A stretch of 64,000 nucleotides of DNA from an uncultured Pseudomonadales bacterium (GTDB taxonomy: Bacteria > Pseudomonadota > Gammaproteobacteria > Pseudomonadales > Azotimanducaceae): contig OX638346.1 of the NCBI GenBank assembly GCA_951813515.1, forward strand, positions 4,209,617 through 4,273,616, in the 5' to 3' direction. A program made the position numbers and the translations under genes. Of this stretch, positions 9,467-18,419 are shown piece after piece; within the stretch, counting starts at the first letter, position 1; each line of letters starts with the position of its first letter. Below the pieces are notes generated by a model. That model did no database searches and was not told where the DNA came from. It saw only the letters and a list, made by a program, of their open reading frames with translations.

Positions 9467-10477
9467 TCAGTCCTGATAGTAGACCGATCTCGCGATCCGC
9501 GAGGCAGTATCTGTCGGCACCTCGCCAACTACGGTCACGAGGTGCGGGTCCACCTGTGTCGGCTTCACGACATGCGTCACCACCACCGTCGCGCCATTCC
9601 GCGACACAAGGTCTGGAACAGGGCTATCAGGTGTCGATTCCACGAATACGTGGAACGCGGCCAGGCCGTCGCTCCACATCATGGCGGTCACGGCCTCGCC
9701 TGATCCCCGCAGGTCGCACACTTCGGCGTCGGCCATGACGAAACCATCGGGTACCCAACCGGCATGCCACCTGATAGGCGCATCGGCTGAGCGCTCGACA
9801 CCATGCTCCGAAGTCAGGGGCTCGTGAACCCAGCCTTCTCCCGGCTCCGGCTCCAGCGACGACTCGGAGATGTCGTCTCCGATCACCACGGACGCGAACT
9901 GGAACACCTCGAGATTGTCTCCACGAGCATCGTGCAACTCCGAGCGGAGCAGCAGCCCGGTATCGTGATCAAGCCATAATCGGTGCCCGAAACGATCCTC
10001 GGTCCAGGGACGCAGCATGATCTGTACGGCCCGTCGACCGGCGATCCTGTCCTCGCCATCGATGTGTATGCGGTAGTGTTGTTCCGCGACTTCGAATCGA
10101 GGGGCGAAGGAGCGTCCCCACGGTCCCGGGGTGGCGCCGCCAAGGCGCAGGCGTTCGTCGTCCGGCGGCGCCATTCGCACGACATGATCGCCGCGTCGAA
10201 TGACTTCCCGAGGCACGCCGTTCAGTTGCACCAGGCGTACCCGTTTCACGCCGTCTACATTGAGGTGGACGATCCTCAGCGTCGCGAACTCGGAACCACC
10301 GCGATACATGAACACGCCATCGTAGCCGAGTTCGTCGAACGCGGCGTGCATCGCCTTCAGCCATTGTTCGGGAGTCTTTCTCTGGCTGGGGTCGGACTGC
10401 GCGTACGACGTGACCGCGCTCGCCGCGAGCAGCCAGGGTAAAACAGCTGCATGGAACAACCGTTGGGCACTAATCAT
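9467..10477 (-). CDS. rseB: sigma-E regulatory protein RseB
   Basis: RseB is a periplasmic protein that binds the periplasmic part of RseA and shields it from proteolysis until mislocalised lipoprotein or LPS signals arrive. The 336-aa product starts with a signal peptide (MISAQRLFHAAVLPWLLAAS, cleavage likely after AQ). A MucB/RseB N-terminal fold follows (GYDGVFMYRGGSEFATLRIV; WLDHDTGLLLRSE), then a C-terminal domain (WHAGWVPDGF; FVESTPD). ATG 10477 was chosen because it opens the signal peptide and overlaps the rseA stop by 8 bp. The frame is open further upstream but lies inside rseA. Confidence 0.9.
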   Translation of the reverse strand: MISAQRLFHAAVLPWLLAASAVTSYAQSDPSQRKTPEQWLKAMHAAFDELGYDGVFMYRGGSEFATLRIVHLNVDGVKRVRLVQLNGVPREVIRRGDHVVRMAPPDDERLRLGGATPGPWGRSFAPRFEVAEQHYRIHIDGEDRIAGRRAVQIMLRPWTEDRFGHRLWLDHDTGLLLRSELHDARGDNLEVFQFASVVIGDDISESSLEPEPGEGWVHEPLTSEHGVERSADAPIRWHAGWVPDGFVMADAEVCDLRGSGEAVTAMMWSDGLAAFHVFVESTPDSPVPDLVSRNGATVVVTHVVKPTQVDPHLVTVVGEVPTDTASRIARSVYYQD

Positions 10478-11054
10478 TACCGTCTGCCTGGCCTTGCGGC
10501 CGATAGGTCGCCAGTTTCGCGATCGGGATTGGATGGGCACGGTTCGCCATCGATTGCCGGCGCAGATGCTGCAACATGTACTCACGAGCGCGTGCGCGGT
10601 CTTCCGCAGAAATGGACTCCCACGACGCGTGCTGTACAAGGTTGGCAGGCGAATCAACCTGGGCGACCGGGTCTACCGGCAGTCGCACGCCGCCGGGATG
10701 CTGGACCGGATACAACCAGACAGCCAGCACGGTTGCCGCGGCGACTCCAAGCACCGCTGCCCCCGTCCGCAGACCGAAGGGATTGTGTCGAGGGCCACCC
10801 TCAACCGTCTCCGTCGATTCCTCGCCAGCGCCGCCATCGACCGCGTCCCACAGGCTCGCGATCGCTTCGGCGCCATCCGTCGAATCTATGGGCTCGTCCG
10901 CCATCGCAGCGCGCGCCAGGTGAAATCGATCCCAGGTCTCGCGCAGATCATCGTCTTGCGCTATCTCATCAAGAACGCGCCGCGTTTCAAGCTCCGACGC
11001 CTCACCATCCATGATGGCCGACAGAGCTTCCTTAACTTTATCAGTCACTTTCAA
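10470..11054 (-). CDS. rseA: anti-sigma-E factor RseA
   Basis: An inner-membrane anti-sigma factor that holds RpoE. The 194-aa protein has an N-terminal cytoplasmic anti-sigma domain (KVKEALSAIMDGEASELE; DLRETWDRFHLARAAM). One transmembrane segment lies near residues 97-115 (GAAVLGVAAATVLAVWLYP), and a periplasmic tail ends in YMLQHLRRQS. The start overlaps the rpoE stop by 4 bp, coupling sigma and anti-sigma synthesis. Confidence 0.93.
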   Translation of the reverse strand: MKVTDKVKEALSAIMDGEASELETRRVLDEIAQDDDLRETWDRFHLARAAMADEPIDSTDGAEAIASLWDAVDGGAGEESTETVEGGPRHNPFGLRTGAAVLGVAAATVLAVWLYPVQHPGGVRLPVDPVAQVDSPANLVQHASWESISAEDRARAREYMLQHLRRQSMANRAHPIPIAKLATYRPQGQADGND

Positions 11055-11698
11055 CCATCTCCCACAACTGTATTCGCCCGCATACCGGATGCTGCACCAT
11101 CTTGCCGCCGCCTTGGACCGACGAGAAAGCTAATTCGCTCGTCAATCGATTCACGTGCTCGGAATATGCGTGAACGAACGGTACCAACAGGACAATCCGT
11201 GATTTCGGCGATTTGTCGATAACTTAGACCATCAAACTCTCGAAGAGTTACCGTCGTTCTCAAATCGTCCGGCAGATCCATGATGGCCTGCCTGATCGCG
11301 GCGGCGAGTTCGTCCCGGCGAAGTGCTTGTTCCGGACTCTCGGAATCGCGCAGCGCATAGGCGCCGTCGGTCTGTTCAAGTTGCTCCGCCGTGCCAATAT
11401 CCATGTCGACGGTCGGAGTACGGCGGCTCGAAGCGGCGACGTAGTTCTTCGACGCGTTGATGGCGATCCGGTAGAGCCAGGTGTAGAAGGCGCTATCGCC
11501 CCGAAAGTTCGGCAATGCGCGGTAAGCCTTGATGAAGGCCTCCTGCACGACATCGTCGAGTTCCGCCGTGTCACGCACGAAACGTCCCACGAGACCCCTG
11601 ATCTTGTGTCGATAGCGCAAAAACAACAGGTCGAACGCCCGCCGGTCACCTTTCTGCGCGCGGCGCACAAGTTCCTGATCAGGCTCCACAGAAGACAA
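11051..11698 (-). CDS. rpoE: RNA polymerase sigma factor RpoE (sigma-E)
   Basis: An extracytoplasmic-function sigma factor for envelope stress. Region 2 has RAFDLLFLRYRHKIRGLVGR and DDVVQEAFIKAYRALPNFRG (residues 20-68). Region 4 has DLPDDLRTTVTLREFDGLSY and a helix-turn-helix in QIAEITDCPVGTVRSRIFRA. At 215 aa it is slightly longer than E. coli RpoE (191 aa), owing to a C-terminal tail. It heads the rseABC-lepA-rnc-era-recO-relA-adk series and is divergent from nadB, as in E. coli. Confidence 0.96.
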   Translation of the reverse strand: MSSVEPDQELVRRAQKGDRRAFDLLFLRYRHKIRGLVGRFVRDTAELDDVVQEAFIKAYRALPNFRGDSAFYTWLYRIAINASKNYVAASSRRTPTVDMDIGTAEQLEQTDGAYALRDSESPEQALRRDELAAAIRQAIMDLPDDLRTTVTLREFDGLSYRQIAEITDCPVGTVRSRIFRARESIDERISFLVGPRRRQDGAASGMRANTVVGDG

Positions 11699-11896
11699 CT
11701 ATCTAATCCCTCTCGGCCATCGGCATCCAGGACACCTCCGTCGTTTCGGCTCGACATTTTGCATCTTGCGCGCGGTATATACTAGCCCGCGTACTCCGCC
11801 AAGCCACTTGTCGACCGACAGAATGCCCCTTAATTTCAATCGGATACATGCAGATTTTGGGAAGCGGGAATCCGCTTCCGGAAGCTGGCCCAACCG
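11699..11896. promoter_or_regulatory. rpoE-nadB divergent intergenic region with palindrome
   Basis: This 198-bp region must hold both promoters. A perfect 8-bp inverted repeat, GGAAGCGG-GAAT-CCGCTTCC, lies at 11860-11879, just before the nadB start at 11897, and could be an operator or a 5'-UTR hairpin. An AT-rich TATATAC element near 11776-11782 is the best -10 candidate for either direction. I could not find a convincing sigma-E consensus pair for rpoE autoregulation. Confidence 0.35.
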
Positions 11897-13540
11897 ATGA
11901 ACGACCGCCATCACGCCGACGTGCTCATCATCGGCAGCGGCGCGGCTGGCCTCGCGGCCGCAATCCAGCTTGCCGACCGGGCGCACGTGATCGTGTTGTC
12001 GAAGGACAGCATAGACGGCGGGTCCACGAACCGCGCCCAGGGCGGCATCGCTGCGGTCACAGGCCCCGGCGACTCGCCCGAAGACCATATACGGGACACC
12101 ATGCGCGCCGGCGCGGGACTATGCGACGAACAGGTCGTTCGCTATGCGGTGGAAAAGGGTCCCGAAGTCATAGACCTCCTGATGGACTACGGCCTGTTGT
12201 TCGACACCGACAGCGAAGCGACATTCCACTTGACCCGGGAGGGAGGACACAGCCATCGCCGCGTCCTGCATGTGGCCGATCACACCGGTCGTGCGATCGA
12301 AGGCGCGCTAACCCAGCGTGCTCTGGAACATGCCGGCATCGAGTTCCTGATCGGCCGCCTGGCAATCGATGTCGTTACAACCGGCAAGCTGGGGATTCTG
12401 CCGGACCGTGCGATCGGCGCCTATGTCTACAACCGCGAGACGGATGATGTAGAACTGATACAGGCGTCAAACATCGTGCTCGCGACCGGCGGCGCCAGCA
12501 AGGTCTACCTTTATACGAGCAACCCCGACGGGGCTACTGGAGACGGTGTGGCGATGGCCTGGCGGGCAGGATGTCGCGTCGCCAACATGGAGTTCAACCA
12601 GTTTCATCCGACCTGCCTGTACCATCCGCACGCAAAATCGTTTCTCATCTCCGAAGCCGTCCGGGGCGAAGGCGGTCGCCTGCTGCTGCCGAACGGGGAC
12701 AGCTTCATGCACCGCTTCGACCCACGCGGAGAGCTGGCTTCCCGGGATGTCGTCGCGCGTGCCATCGACCACGAGATGAAGCGGCTGGGGGCCGACTGCC
12801 TGTATCTTGATGTCAGTCATCGCTCGGCGGATTTCATCGAATCGCATTTCCCGACCATTCGCGCGCGCTGCGAGAGGTTCGGCATCGACATGACCAGGGA
12901 GCCCGTACCCGTGGTGCCCGCCGCCCACTACACCTGCGGCGGCGTGCTGGTCGACCGTCACGGCGCGACGGACGTGCCGGGGCTATACGCCATCGGCGAA
13001 ACCGCCTGCACCGGACTGCATGGCGCCAACCGGCTGGCGAGCAACTCCCTGCTCGAGTGCATGGTGTTCGCGCACTCCGCCGCCGATCACATCCTCGGAG
13101 ATCTCACAAGCGGGAAGCCGCGCCTGCCCGATGCGCCCGCCTGGGACGCGAGCCGCGTGACGGACTCCGACGAAGATGTGGTCCTGTCCCACAATTGGGA
13201 TGAACTGCGGCGTTTCATGTGGGATTACGTAGGGATCGTAAGGACCAACAAGCGCCTCGAGCGTGCGTACCGGCGCATCGAACTGCTGAAAAAGGAAGTC
13301 CACGAATACTACGCGAACCATCACATTTCGAACGATCTCATCGAGTTGCGCAATGTCATACTCGTGGCCGAGCTCATGGTGCGCTGCGCCATGTCGCGCC
13401 GTGAGAGTCGAGGGCTGCACTACACCCTGGACTATCCCCACACGCTGAAACGTGCCTTGCCGAGCGTCCTCAGTCCCAGCGCGGATCCCTGGGACGTCCT
13501 TCAGCCGCTGGCCGATCGCCGCAGTCGAGCGAAGTCCTGA
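11897..13540 (+). CDS. nadB: L-aspartate oxidase
   Basis: A flavoenzyme oxidising aspartate to iminoaspartate, the first step of de novo NAD synthesis. The 547-aa protein has the FAD dinucleotide fold VLIIGSGAAGLAAAIQL near residue 10, the motif STNRAQGGIAAV near 45, the active-site stretch NQFHPTCLY near 235, and TCGGVLVDRHGATDVPGLYAIGE near 350. The C-terminal helical domain (YANHHISNDLIELRNVILVA) is present. The gene is divergent from rpoE and its 3' end overlaps the convergent ygfX-like gene by 40 bp. Confidence 0.97.
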   Translation: MNDRHHADVLIIGSGAAGLAAAIQLADRAHVIVLSKDSIDGGSTNRAQGGIAAVTGPGDSPEDHIRDTMRAGAGLCDEQVVRYAVEKGPEVIDLLMDYGLLFDTDSEATFHLTREGGHSHRRVLHVADHTGRAIEGALTQRALEHAGIEFLIGRLAIDVVTTGKLGILPDRAIGAYVYNRETDDVELIQASNIVLATGGASKVYLYTSNPDGATGDGVAMAWRAGCRVANMEFNQFHPTCLYHPHAKSFLISEAVRGEGGRLLLPNGDSFMHRFDPRGELASRDVVARAIDHEMKRLGADCLYLDVSHRSADFIESHFPTIRARCERFGIDMTREPVPVVPAAHYTCGGVLVDRHGATDVPGLYAIGETACTGLHGANRLASNSLLECMVFAHSAADHILGDLTSGKPRLPDAPAWDASRVTDSDEDVVLSHNWDELRRFMWDYVGIVRTNKRLERAYRRIELLKKEVHEYYANHHISNDLIELRNVILVAELMVRCAMSRRESRGLHYTLDYPHTLKRALPSVLSPSADPWDVLQPLADRRSRAKS

Positions 13541-13881
13541 GCCGACAACCGGCCGCGCCGGACGGGCAGCACACGCCGGGTGGTCGGGATGACAAGCCAT
13601 CTCCGGGTCATCCAGCACGCACCCGCCAGGCGCAGCACGTCACCGTGGCGGCGCACCTCCAGGTGGTCATCGAAAGCGATCAACAGGTACGTTTCACCCG
13701 GTCGGGCGCGAATGAATTTGAATGCGAAGCTCGCTGCGCATGCGGCGATCCACCAGGGCGACAGCAGCGTTCCGAGCACAAGCGCAAGCAACGCGTGCAA
13801 TGTCCCGACCGCGATGAACCAGTCCGCGCCAAGCGACCACCGAATCACGGGGCGTCCCGAAAACCGGGTTTCCAGGGACAT
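13501..13881 (-). CDS. YgfX/CptA-like small membrane protein
   Basis: A 126-aa protein with two adjacent hydrophobic segments (about residues 20-37 and 40-55: DWFIAVGTLHALLALVLG and LLSPWWIAACAASFAF). A basic C-terminal domain with a beta-rich pattern ends in DFARLRRSASG. This layout, the RxLR-type ending and the position next to nadB match the YgfX (CptA) family, which in E. coli accompanies the succinate dehydrogenase assembly factor SdhE. No sdhE-like gene is seen here. ATG 13881 was preferred because the frame upstream runs into ung. Confidence 0.6.
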   Translation of the reverse strand: MSLETRFSGRPVIRWSLGADWFIAVGTLHALLALVLGTLLSPWWIAACAASFAFKFIRARPGETYLLIAFDDHLEVRRHGDVLRLAGACWMTRRWLVIPTTRRVLPVRRGRLSAQDFARLRRSASG

Positions 13882-14020
13882 CACATGGGCTTCTTGCGGC
13901 CCGGAACGGTTCGGTCCGATGTCGTCTCGGTCGTCTCCCGCAGGCGTTGCCGCCCGTTTCGACGGGCCGATGAGACCGAAGAACCAGCTACGGAGATCGG
14001 CCACGACCCGGGACACGACA

Positions 14021-14719
14021 CTAGTCCACGGCGAACCAATCAACGGGATCAAACCCCCGGGCCTGAAGATATCGATTCGCGCTGGAAAAGTGACGGCAAC
14101 CGAAAAAGCCCCGGCCCGCCGATAGCGGCGACGGGTGCGGCGCCGTGAGAACCAGGTGTCGGCGCGTGTCCACGAGCGCGCCCTTGCGTTGCGCGTAGCT
14201 TCCCCAAAGCAGGAACACCACCGACTCCCTCTGGTCCTTGATCAACTCGACAACGCGGTCGGTGAACGTCTCCCAACCGCGTCCCTGGTGCGAGCCGGCG
14301 TTTCCCCGAACGACGGTCAGCACGGAGTTCAACAGCAGCACGCCCTGCTTCGCCCAAGGTATCAGGCACCCGTGGCCCGGTGGGATTTCACCGCCGCCGA
14401 CGTCGTCGGACACCTCCTGAAATATGTTCTCCAGCGACGGCGGGCGAGGTACGCCGGGGCGAACGGAGAAACAAAGCCCATGTGCCTGGTTGGGCCCGTG
14501 ATAGGGATCCTGGCCAATAACAACCACGCGCACCTTGGGAAGCGGCGTCAGGTTCAGCGCGGCGAATATCTCGCTGCCCTTCGGATACACGGTCTTGCGC
14601 GCGCGCTTCTCGGCGAGGAGGAACTCCCGCAGTCGCTGCATGTAGGGCTTTTCGAACTCGGCCAACAGCGCCGTCTTCCAGGACGGTTCGAGCATGATGC
14701 GATCCGCTGCTTCGCTCAT
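14021..14719 (-). CDS. ung: uracil-DNA glycosylase (family 1)
   Basis: Removes uracil from DNA to start base-excision repair. The 232-aa protein has the catalytic water-activating loop VVIGQDPYHGPNQAHGLCFS near residues 66-85, the Pro-rich loop PRPPSLENIFQEV and the minor-groove loop HPSPLSA near residue 190. The length is typical. The start overlaps the lysS stop by 4 bp, so it is probably translated from the prfB-lysS mRNA. Confidence 0.97.
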   Translation of the reverse strand: MSEAADRIMLEPSWKTALLAEFEKPYMQRLREFLLAEKRARKTVYPKGSEIFAALNLTPLPKVRVVVIGQDPYHGPNQAHGLCFSVRPGVPRPPSLENIFQEVSDDVGGGEIPPGHGCLIPWAKQGVLLLNSVLTVVRGNAGSHQGRGWETFTDRVVELIKDQRESVVFLLWGSYAQRKGALVDTRRHLVLTAPHPSPLSAGRGFFGCRHFSSANRYLQARGFDPVDWFAVD

Positions 14720-16200
14720 GTCTCGACCTTGCGCATTTGCGGGAACAGCAGGACGTCTCTTATGGAGGACGCGTCGGATAGCAGCATCATCAATCGATCG
14801 ATGCCCACGCCTTCGCCCGCCGTTGGCGGCATGCCGTATTCCAGCGCCGTGACGTAATCGGCATCGTAGTGCATGGCTTCGTCGTCACCGCGGGATTTGA
14901 GTTCGGCCTGGCTGCGAAACCGTGCGGCCTGGTCCTCCGGGTCGTTGATCTCGGAAAACCCGTTGGCGATTTCACGGCCGCCGACAAAGTACTCAAACCG
15001 TTCGGCGATGCCGGCGTCTGTATCGCTTCGGCGCGCGAGCGGTGAAACCTCGGTCGGGTAGTGTGTGATGAATGTCGGCTGCATGAGCTTGTGTTCGACC
15101 TGACGTTCGAACAACTCCGTCAGTACCCGGCCATAGCCCCAATCGTCTTCGACGTCGACGTGCCTTTCGCGCGCGGCGTTCCTGAGGCGCGCCTCGCTAG
15201 CGAGATCCTCCGATGTCATGTCCGTGTGCTCAACCAGCGAATCGGCCATCGTGTAGCGTCGCGCAGACGCACCAAAGTCGACTTCGGTGCCCTGGTAGGA
15301 GACGACGCAGGCGCCGGTCACCCTGCTCGCCACTTCGCGCATCAACTCTTCGGTAAGGCGCATCAGGTCTTCGAACGTGCTGTAAGCCTGGTAGAACTCC
15401 AGCATCGTGAACTCCGGATTGTGCCGCCTCGACAGGCCTTCGTTTCGGAAACTCCGGTTGATTTCATATACGCGTTCAAAACCGCCTACCGTCAATCGCT
15501 TCAGATACAGCTCCGGGGCAATACGCAGGTAAAGGTCCATGTCGAGTGCATTGTGTCGCGTAACGAACGGCCGCGCCGCGGCTCCGCCGGGAATCGGATG
15601 CATCATCGGCGTTTCCACTTCGAGGTAGCCCCGGGCGTCGAAGAACCGCCGCAGTTCCGCCAGCAGCCGCGAGCGCATCGCGAAGCGCGCGCGCGACTCT
15701 TCGCTCATGATGAGATCGAGATAGCGCTGCCTGTACCTGATTTCGGTATCCGCGAGGCCGTGGTATTTCTCTGGCAACGACCGCAACGCCTTGGTCAGCA
15801 TGTGAATCGTCTCTGCAGCGACGGTGAGTTCGCCCCTGTTGGTACGCATGAGGGTCCCCGAGACGCCGACGATATCGCCAATGTCATACAACTCGCGGAA
15901 GTCCGCGTAGGCGGAATCACCGACATCGTCACTGCGCAGATAGCATTGAATGCGGCCGCTGCTGTCCTGCAGCGTGATGAAACTCGCCTTGCCCATGACC
16001 CGGCGCAACATCATGCGTCCGGCGACCGTGACGGATACGGCCTGCCCTTCAAGCGCCGCCTTGTCAGCCGCCGCGTACGCTTCGTGCAGTTGTGCCGCCA
16101 GCGAAGAGCGCTGGAACCCGCTCGGATACGCCAGGCCACGTTCTCGCAGCACGGCCAGTTTGCCGCGGCGGACCGACAGGATGTCGTCCTCTTCCGCCAT
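14716..16200 (-). CDS. lysS: lysyl-tRNA synthetase (class II)
   Basis: Charges tRNA-Lys. The 494-aa protein has an N-terminal OB-fold anticodon-binding domain (about residues 55-140, VSVTVAGRMMLRRVMGKASF). The class II motifs follow: motif 2 FRNEGLSRRHNPEFTMLEFY near residue 250 and motif 3 MPPTAGEGVGIDRLMMLLSD near the C-terminus. The start shares one base with the prfB stop (TGATG), the usual prfB-lysS coupling. Confidence 0.98.
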   Translation of the reverse strand: MAEEDDILSVRRGKLAVLRERGLAYPSGFQRSSLAAQLHEAYAAADKAALEGQAVSVTVAGRMMLRRVMGKASFITLQDSSGRIQCYLRSDDVGDSAYADFRELYDIGDIVGVSGTLMRTNRGELTVAAETIHMLTKALRSLPEKYHGLADTEIRYRQRYLDLIMSEESRARFAMRSRLLAELRRFFDARGYLEVETPMMHPIPGGAAARPFVTRHNALDMDLYLRIAPELYLKRLTVGGFERVYEINRSFRNEGLSRRHNPEFTMLEFYQAYSTFEDLMRLTEELMREVASRVTGACVVSYQGTEVDFGASARRYTMADSLVEHTDMTSEDLASEARLRNAARERHVDVEDDWGYGRVLTELFERQVEHKLMQPTFITHYPTEVSPLARRSDTDAGIAERFEYFVGGREIANGFSEINDPEDQAARFRSQAELKSRGDDEAMHYDADYVTALEYGMPPTAGEGVGIDRLMMLLSDASSIRDVLLFPQMRKVET

Positions 16201-17304
16201 CAGCCACCGAACCCGGTCTTGAGACTGGCCTCGATGAAGTCGTCGAGGTCGCCGTCGAGGACATTGTTCGGATCGCCGCGTTCGACGCCGGTCCTCAAGT
16301 CCTTGACCCGCGATTGGTCGAGGACATAGGACCGAATCTGGTTGCCCCAGCCTATATCGACCTTGCTGTCTTCCACCGCCTGTTGCTCAGCCTGGCGCTT
16401 GCGCAACTCGTGTTCGTAGAGCTTTGCGCGAAGCTGCTTGAATGCCCTGTCCTTGTTCTGGTGTTGCGAGCGTTCGCTCTGGCACTGGACGACAATCTCG
16501 GTGGGCAGATGCGTCAGCCGCACCGCGGAGTCGGTGCGATTCACGTGCTGTCCCCCTGCGCCGCTGGCCCGGTACGTGTCGACCCGGACATCGCCAGGCG
16601 CGATCTCGATCTCGATATCGTCGTCAACTTCAGGCGATACGAAAACAGAGGCAAACGAAGTGTGGCGCCTGTTGCCGGCGTCGAAAGGCGACTTCCGCAC
16701 AAGTCGGTGCACGCCCGTCTCGGTGCGCAACCAGCCGTAGGCGTAGTCTCCCGTGAACTGAACCGTAGCGCCTTTGATCCCGGCAACGTCACCGACCGAC
16801 ACGTCGATGACATCCGTCTTGAAGTCGCTCCGTTCACCCCAGCGCAAATACATGCGCAACAGCATCTCGGCCCAATCCTGGGCCTCGGTGCCTCCGGAGC
16901 CCGACTGGATCTCCAAAAAGGCGTTGGCGGGGTCCATCTCGTGATTGAACATGCGGCGGAACTCGAGTTCCGCGATCATTGTTTCGACGCCGTCCAGGTC
17001 AGCATCGATGTCGTCCAGCGCATCCGCATCCTGTTCTGCGGCGGCGAGTTCCGCCAGTTCCGATGCGTCGGACAAATCGGCGGTCATAGCAGCAAGCCCG
17101 CCGACAATCTTGCTCAGCGCTGACCGCTCGCGCGACAACGCCTGGGCTCGATCCTGATTCTGCCAGACATCAGGCGCCGCAAGTTCGCGCTCGACCTGTT
17201 CCAGCCGTTGCTGCCGTGATTCGTAGTCAAAGATACCTCCACAGCGCTTCGCGACGCGCGTCAAGGTCCTTGATCCGGTCGCGGATTGAATTGAATTCAG
17301 CCAT
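16200..17304 (-). CDS. prfB: peptide chain release factor 2, with programmed +1 frameshift
   Basis: RF2 terminates at UAA and UGA. The open frame lacks a sensible start; the true ATG is at 17304 in the other frame. It encodes 25 codons (MAEFNSIRDRIKDLDARREA...) up to an in-frame TGA at 17229-17227. A +1 shift at CTT-TGA-C then continues as DYESRQQRLEQVERELA. The tripeptide SPFD that reads the stop codon is in RKSPFDAGNRR, and the GGQ catalytic loop is in SGAGGQHVNRTDSAVR. The total is about 367 aa, the normal size. Autoregulation by RF2 level is expected from the conserved shift site. Confidence 0.95.
17227..17240 (-). promoter_or_regulatory. prfB programmed frameshift site
   Basis: On the minus strand the sequence reads GGAGG-TAT-CTT-TGA-C. 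A Shine-Dalgarno-like GGAGG lies 3 nt before the slippery CTT and the in-frame UGA is followed by C. These are the elements known to drive +1 slippage in E. coli prfB, at the same codon distance (codon 26) from the start. Confidence 0.93.
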
Positions 17305-17343
17305 GGGAGAGTCCAAAAGTCAGAATTGTACCCTCTACCGAGA

Positions 17344-17530
17344 GGCGGACACATCTTCGAGCGCGGACATCAATGCGACTCTTAGCCCTTGGCCGCAGAC
17401 AGGCGGACACACATCTTCAGACAGGCGGACACACATCTTCGAATCCACGCATTTCTTCGGACCGCAAAACACAACACCCTCCCGGTTTTCGGACACACAC
17501 TCCTCGGTTAGATATGGTTTCGAACACACA
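17344..17530. repeat. REP-like short repeats upstream of the RAYT gene
   Basis: Several related motifs lie between prfB and the transposase fragment: GGCGGACACATCTTC at 17344, GGCGGACACACATCTTC at 17402-17418 and again at 17424-17440 (22-bp period), TTCGGACACACAC at 17488, and GGTTTCGAACACACA at 17516-17530. The last one matches, in inverted orientation, the repeats beyond the other end of the transposase gene (42600-42673). Such flanking repeats are typical of REP-associated transposases. No other gene is seen in 17305-17689. Confidence 0.6.
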
Positions 17531-17689
17531 CTCTGGGTCGCAGAGTACGGCCAACACCGGCACGCCATGGCGCGGATGTTTCGCACCCACAGCAGCGACC
17601 ATGTCGGCGCCCAATCGCTGGTAACCGCCCACGCTTCTTGCCGACCTGTGCCATCGACGCCACGCGTCTCCCCCGCCACACTTCCCGAT

Positions 17690-18120
17690 ATGGCAACTCC
17701 ACGACACATGCTCGTCGACGACCAACAGGCCTGCGACTACCACGTCGCCTCACGCTGCGTCCGCCGGGCATGGCTTTGCGGCCGCGACAAGCGCTCCGGT
17801 AGGGACTACTCTCATCGTCGACGATGGCTCGTCGAACGCATCCTCATGCTGGCCCGATGCTTCGCTATCGAAATCTACGCCTACGCCGTCATGAGCAACC
17901 ACTTTCACATCGTCCTCCACTATGACCCCAACGCCAGCCTCGCCTGGAGCAACGAAGAGGTCGCCCATCGATGGACCGAGGCGTTCCCGCCGAAGGTTCG
18001 CCGGGGCGACGACTTCGACGCGGCCAAGGCGGCGGCCCGCGCACTCTTGCTGGGCGACCCCGTACGCCTGGCCCGAGCACGGCGCACCCTCGGCTCGCTG
18101 TCCCACTTCATGAAGCACCT
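17690..18120 (+). pseudogene. REP-associated Y1 transposase, 5' half (interrupted)
   Basis: Encodes the first 143 residues of an IS200-like/RAYT transposase beginning MATPRHMLVDDQQACDYHV. It includes the metal-binding HUH motif in YAVMSNHFHIVLHY near residue 70 and ends LGSLSHFMKHL. The reading then runs into foreign sequence (RNSPQSHA, stop at 18148). The missing C-terminal half, with the catalytic tyrosine, is found 23.6 kb away at 41769. Joining at the shared 11-bp repeat gives an uninterrupted 307-aa frame. The fragment cannot be active alone. Confidence 0.88.
18110..18120 (+). repeat. island left attachment core (attL)
   Basis: An 11-bp direct repeat, ATGAAGCACCT, identical to 41769-41779. 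It encodes the MKHL of the transposase and marks the exact place where transposase homology stops on the left and resumes on the right. Confidence 0.85.
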
Positions 18121-18150
18121 GCGGAACTCGCCGCAATCGCATGCATAAGC

Positions 18151-18174
18151 GTTGTTCTTAAACAACTGTTTTTT
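18151..18174 (+). terminator. rho-independent-like hairpin just inside the left end
   Basis: GTTGTT-CTTA-AACAAC followed by TG and six T, 30 bp inside the island. It would stop transcription entering from the prfB/RAYT side. The stem is short and AT-rich, so it may be weak. A TTACAAC heptamer at 18228-18234 recurs near the right end and may be an integrase arm site. Confidence 0.45.
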
Positions 18175-18419
18175 ATCGTTTTATTTCGATTTCGAGTTCG
18201 GAAACGCCGCCGCTCGACGCACTTCCATTACAACGTTTTTGCAACTTTCTGCCGTTGCGTTCCGGGGCGCGCCTCCGTGAGTCCCAGAGGCACGGCCTGA
18301 GCATTTCGACTCCGCGCGATTCGGGTGAACGCCGCGGGCGGTCACCGACCGACCTTCAAGCCTTAACGGATCACCGTCCTCAGAGCGCGTCGAAGAATTC
18401 GCGGTCCGGAGTCACGCGC

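Noticed and set aside
11699..12088. 129-codon open frame on the minus strand opposite nadB
   Set aside because: It lies antisense to the well-conserved start of nadB and has no family features; it is a GC-rich shadow.
18110..18120. Target-site duplication from a transposon rather than an integrase core
   Set aside because: An 11-bp duplication is possible for some transposons, but no transposase or terminal inverted repeats lie at the island ends, while a P4-type integrase lies next to one of them.
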